Shown here one piece after another: positions 33,295-34,682 of a stretch of DNA of 34,682 nucleotides (position 1 is its first letter; the number at the start of each line of letters is the position of its first letter). The notes beneath the pieces are model-generated. The model worked only from the letters and a program-made list of their open reading frames with translations. It did not search any database and was not told where the DNA came from. The position numbers and the translations under genes are program-made. This stretch comes from JANXXV01 sp038230275 (GTDB taxonomy: Bacteria > Acidobacteriota > Terriglobia > Bryobacterales > Bryobacteraceae), in NCBI GenBank assembly GCA_038230275.1, contig JBBRNO010000060.1:1-34682 (forward strand), read 5' to 3'.

Positions 33295-34497
33295 ATGCAA
33301 ACTCTTCTCTTGCTGGCGGCGGTCTGCACTCTCATCTACTACCTTTACGCCGCCGTGGAGTTGGCAAGCGGATCCCGCGTCCTCGCCAACCTGGAAGACA
33401 TCCCGCCATTCCCTGGCCCGGCGCCGCCAAAGCTATCCATCGTAGTCGCCGCTTGCAATGAAGAGCGCGGCATCGAACAAGCGCTCACTTCCATCCTTCA
33501 CCAGCACTATCCCGACTACGAAGTAATCGTAGTAAATGATCGCTCCACGGACCGCACCGGAGAAATTCTGTTCCGTATGGCGCAGACCAATCCCCGCCTC
33601 CAACTGGTCACCATCCAACAGCTACCACCGGCCTGGCTGGGCAAAAACCACGCGTTACACCAAGGCGCGGCCCGCGCATCCGGCTCGTTTCTGATCTTCA
33701 CCGATGCCGACATCGTGATGGACCCGTCCGTCCTAAGCCGCGCCGTGCACTATGCCGTCGAACGCAGCGTTGACCACCTCGCCATTTCGCCCCGCATCGT
33801 CATGAATAGTTTCTTGCTCAATGCCTTCCTTGGCACGTTCGCGCTCATCTTCAACATGTACGTCCAACCCTGGAAGGCTCGAAATCCCAAGAGCGCAAAA
33901 CACGTAGGAATCGGCGCATTCAACATGGTTCGAACCACCGCCTATCGCGCCATCGGCGGGCACCAACGAATCGCCATGCGTCCGGACGACGACATGAAAC
34001 TGGGCCAACTCATCAAACAGCAAGGCTACAAGCAGGACTTTGTGATTGGCGCCGCGCTGCTATCCGTTGAGTGGTATGAATCTTTCGGACAGATGGTGCA
34101 AGGCCTGATGAAGAACATGTTCGCCAGCGTGGAATACAACGCTGTGCTTGCCATTGCTGGCTCAGCCGTTCAAATACTAATCGGCGTCTGGCCATTCGCC
34201 GCCCTCTTCGCAACCCGCGGCTGGCTGCAAATGCTCAACGCCCTGATCGTAGCCACAATCCTCATTCTGTTCACTGCAAATGCCCGAAGCGTGGGTATGC
34301 GCCCAATCTACGCGCCAACCTATCCACTGGCCATCGTCGCCTTCTGCTACATCCTTCTGCGTTCCATGACGGTCACCCTTTGGACCGGTGGAATCCATTG
34401 GCGCGGAACCTTCTACCCGCTATCGCAATTGCGCGCCAAGCCTCCTGCCCTCTCCGGAACTGCCGTCACCTACAACGGGGGCGGTGCAAAATTATAA
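33295..34497 (+). CDS. family 2 glycosyltransferase, membrane-bound
   Basis: A 400-residue GT-A glycosyltransferase. An N-terminal helix (residues 2-22) is followed by the catalytic domain: 'LSIVVAACNEERGIEQALTSIL' (48-68), 'YEVIVVNDRSTDRTGEI', the metal-binding 'FTDADIVMD' (DAD at 137-139) and a 'RPDDDMKLG' block (229-237). Three or more further helices in the C-terminal third ('AIAGSAVQILIGVWPFAALFA', 'ALIVATILILFTANA', 'YPLAIVAFCYILLRSMTV') anchor it. The layout is like CrtQ- or HpnB-type enzymes that glycosylate lipids, carotenoids or hopanoids. No biosynthetic partner is next to it, so the acceptor is unknown. Divergent from the broken PIG-L gene. Confidence 0.9.
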   Translation: MQTLLLLAAVCTLIYYLYAAVELASGSRVLANLEDIPPFPGPAPPKLSIVVAACNEERGIEQALTSILHQHYPDYEVIVVNDRSTDRTGEILFRMAQTNPRLQLVTIQQLPPAWLGKNHALHQGAARASGSFLIFTDADIVMDPSVLSRAVHYAVERSVDHLAISPRIVMNSFLLNAFLGTFALIFNMYVQPWKARNPKSAKHVGIGAFNMVRTTAYRAIGGHQRIAMRPDDDMKLGQLIKQQGYKQDFVIGAALLSVEWYESFGQMVQGLMKNMFASVEYNAVLAIAGSAVQILIGVWPFAALFATRGWLQMLNALIVATILILFTANARSVGMRPIYAPTYPLAIVAFCYILLRSMTVTLWTGGIHWRGTFYPLSQLRAKPPALSGTAVTYNGGGAKL

Positions 34498-34682
34498 CTC
34501 TCGGTGTCGACCCAGCGCTGCGGCGGATCAACTTCCTCAGTGCCCCTAATCGCTCGATAAGCGGTGCGGCGAATTGAGATTGCGGGTAGGGATGCGCGCG
34601 GGAGGCACCGTGGGACTGGCTCCGGGCGAGATGAGTGAGCAGAGAGGGAAATGTTTTCATTGCACCCACTGGGTGTGGGGGA

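Noticed and set aside
34480..34577. A short plus-strand stretch encoding 'LGVDPALRR', like the start of RuvC.
   Set aside because: Only about eight residues match, the frame stops after about 20 more codons without RuvC character, and no start codon lies in a suitable place. Probably chance.

Overview
The window reads as chromosomal DNA of an acidobacterium, most likely of the Bryobacter/Solibacter group. The main clues are a protein ending in the 'Solibacter uncharacterised C-terminal' (TIGR03437-type) domain, an Oar-like TonB-dependent receptor with an N-terminal carboxypeptidase-regulatory-like domain, a relic of an ADOP-type MacB permease, several Tat-signal secreted enzymes (Gfo/Idh/MocA, beta-propeller lipoprotein, PIG-L), and a moderately GC-rich base composition. 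This placement is inference from gene content, because no rRNA or tRNA gene is visible.

Layout. 1-5.2 kb: the end of a methyltransferase-like membrane protein, a penicillin-acylase/msrA pair on the minus strand, and a divergent CNNM/CBS transporter plus dps pair. 5.2-5.36 kb: a MITE-like element. 5.4-7.5 kb: ruvA-ruvB-folK on the minus strand, without ruvC. 7.7-11.0 kb: rsmE, a Tat-exported oxidoreductase and a secreted amidohydrolase, tightly packed. 11.0-12.3 kb: a relic of an ADOP permease lying between two exact 32-bp direct repeats, then a Tat lipoprotein beta-propeller. 12.3-13.7 kb: a secreted HExxH protein, then gene debris (ankyrin-like and IS1-like fragments). 13.7-16.7 kb: a hybrid histidine kinase with two receiver domains, and a small secreted protein. 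17.0-20.5 kb: a large TonB-dependent receptor broken by one in-frame TAG, followed by a textbook terminator. 20.7-24.3 kb: EamA transporter, GH20 glycosidase and PPC/DUF296 genes as a minus-strand operon.

24.45-28.43 kb is the most interesting part. It is a tightly coupled four-gene operon: a receiver + glutaredoxin-like + thioredoxin-reductase-like fusion that has lost all the usual redox cysteines, a histidine kinase with a cyclic-nucleotide-binding-like sensor, a stand-alone UBP-type zinc finger, and a DisA_N-like diadenylate cyclase domain with an altered active site. The kinase and the receiver probably form a two-component pair, and the last gene suggests a link to c-di-AMP or a related nucleotide. 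What the operon does is not known from the sequence.

28.4-34.7 kb: a damaged SRPBCC gene, a secreted acetamidase/formamidase, a 12-bp tandem repeat next to a second copy of the repeat found in the MITE-like element, the TIGR03437 protein, a small FxLYD-like membrane protein, a frameshifted PIG-L deacetylase and a family 2 glycosyltransferase. Several genes (TonB receptor, SRPBCC, PIG-L, permease and ankyrin relics) carry stops or frameshifts, so the window mixes intact housekeeping genes with ongoing gene decay, or contains some sequencing or assembly errors.
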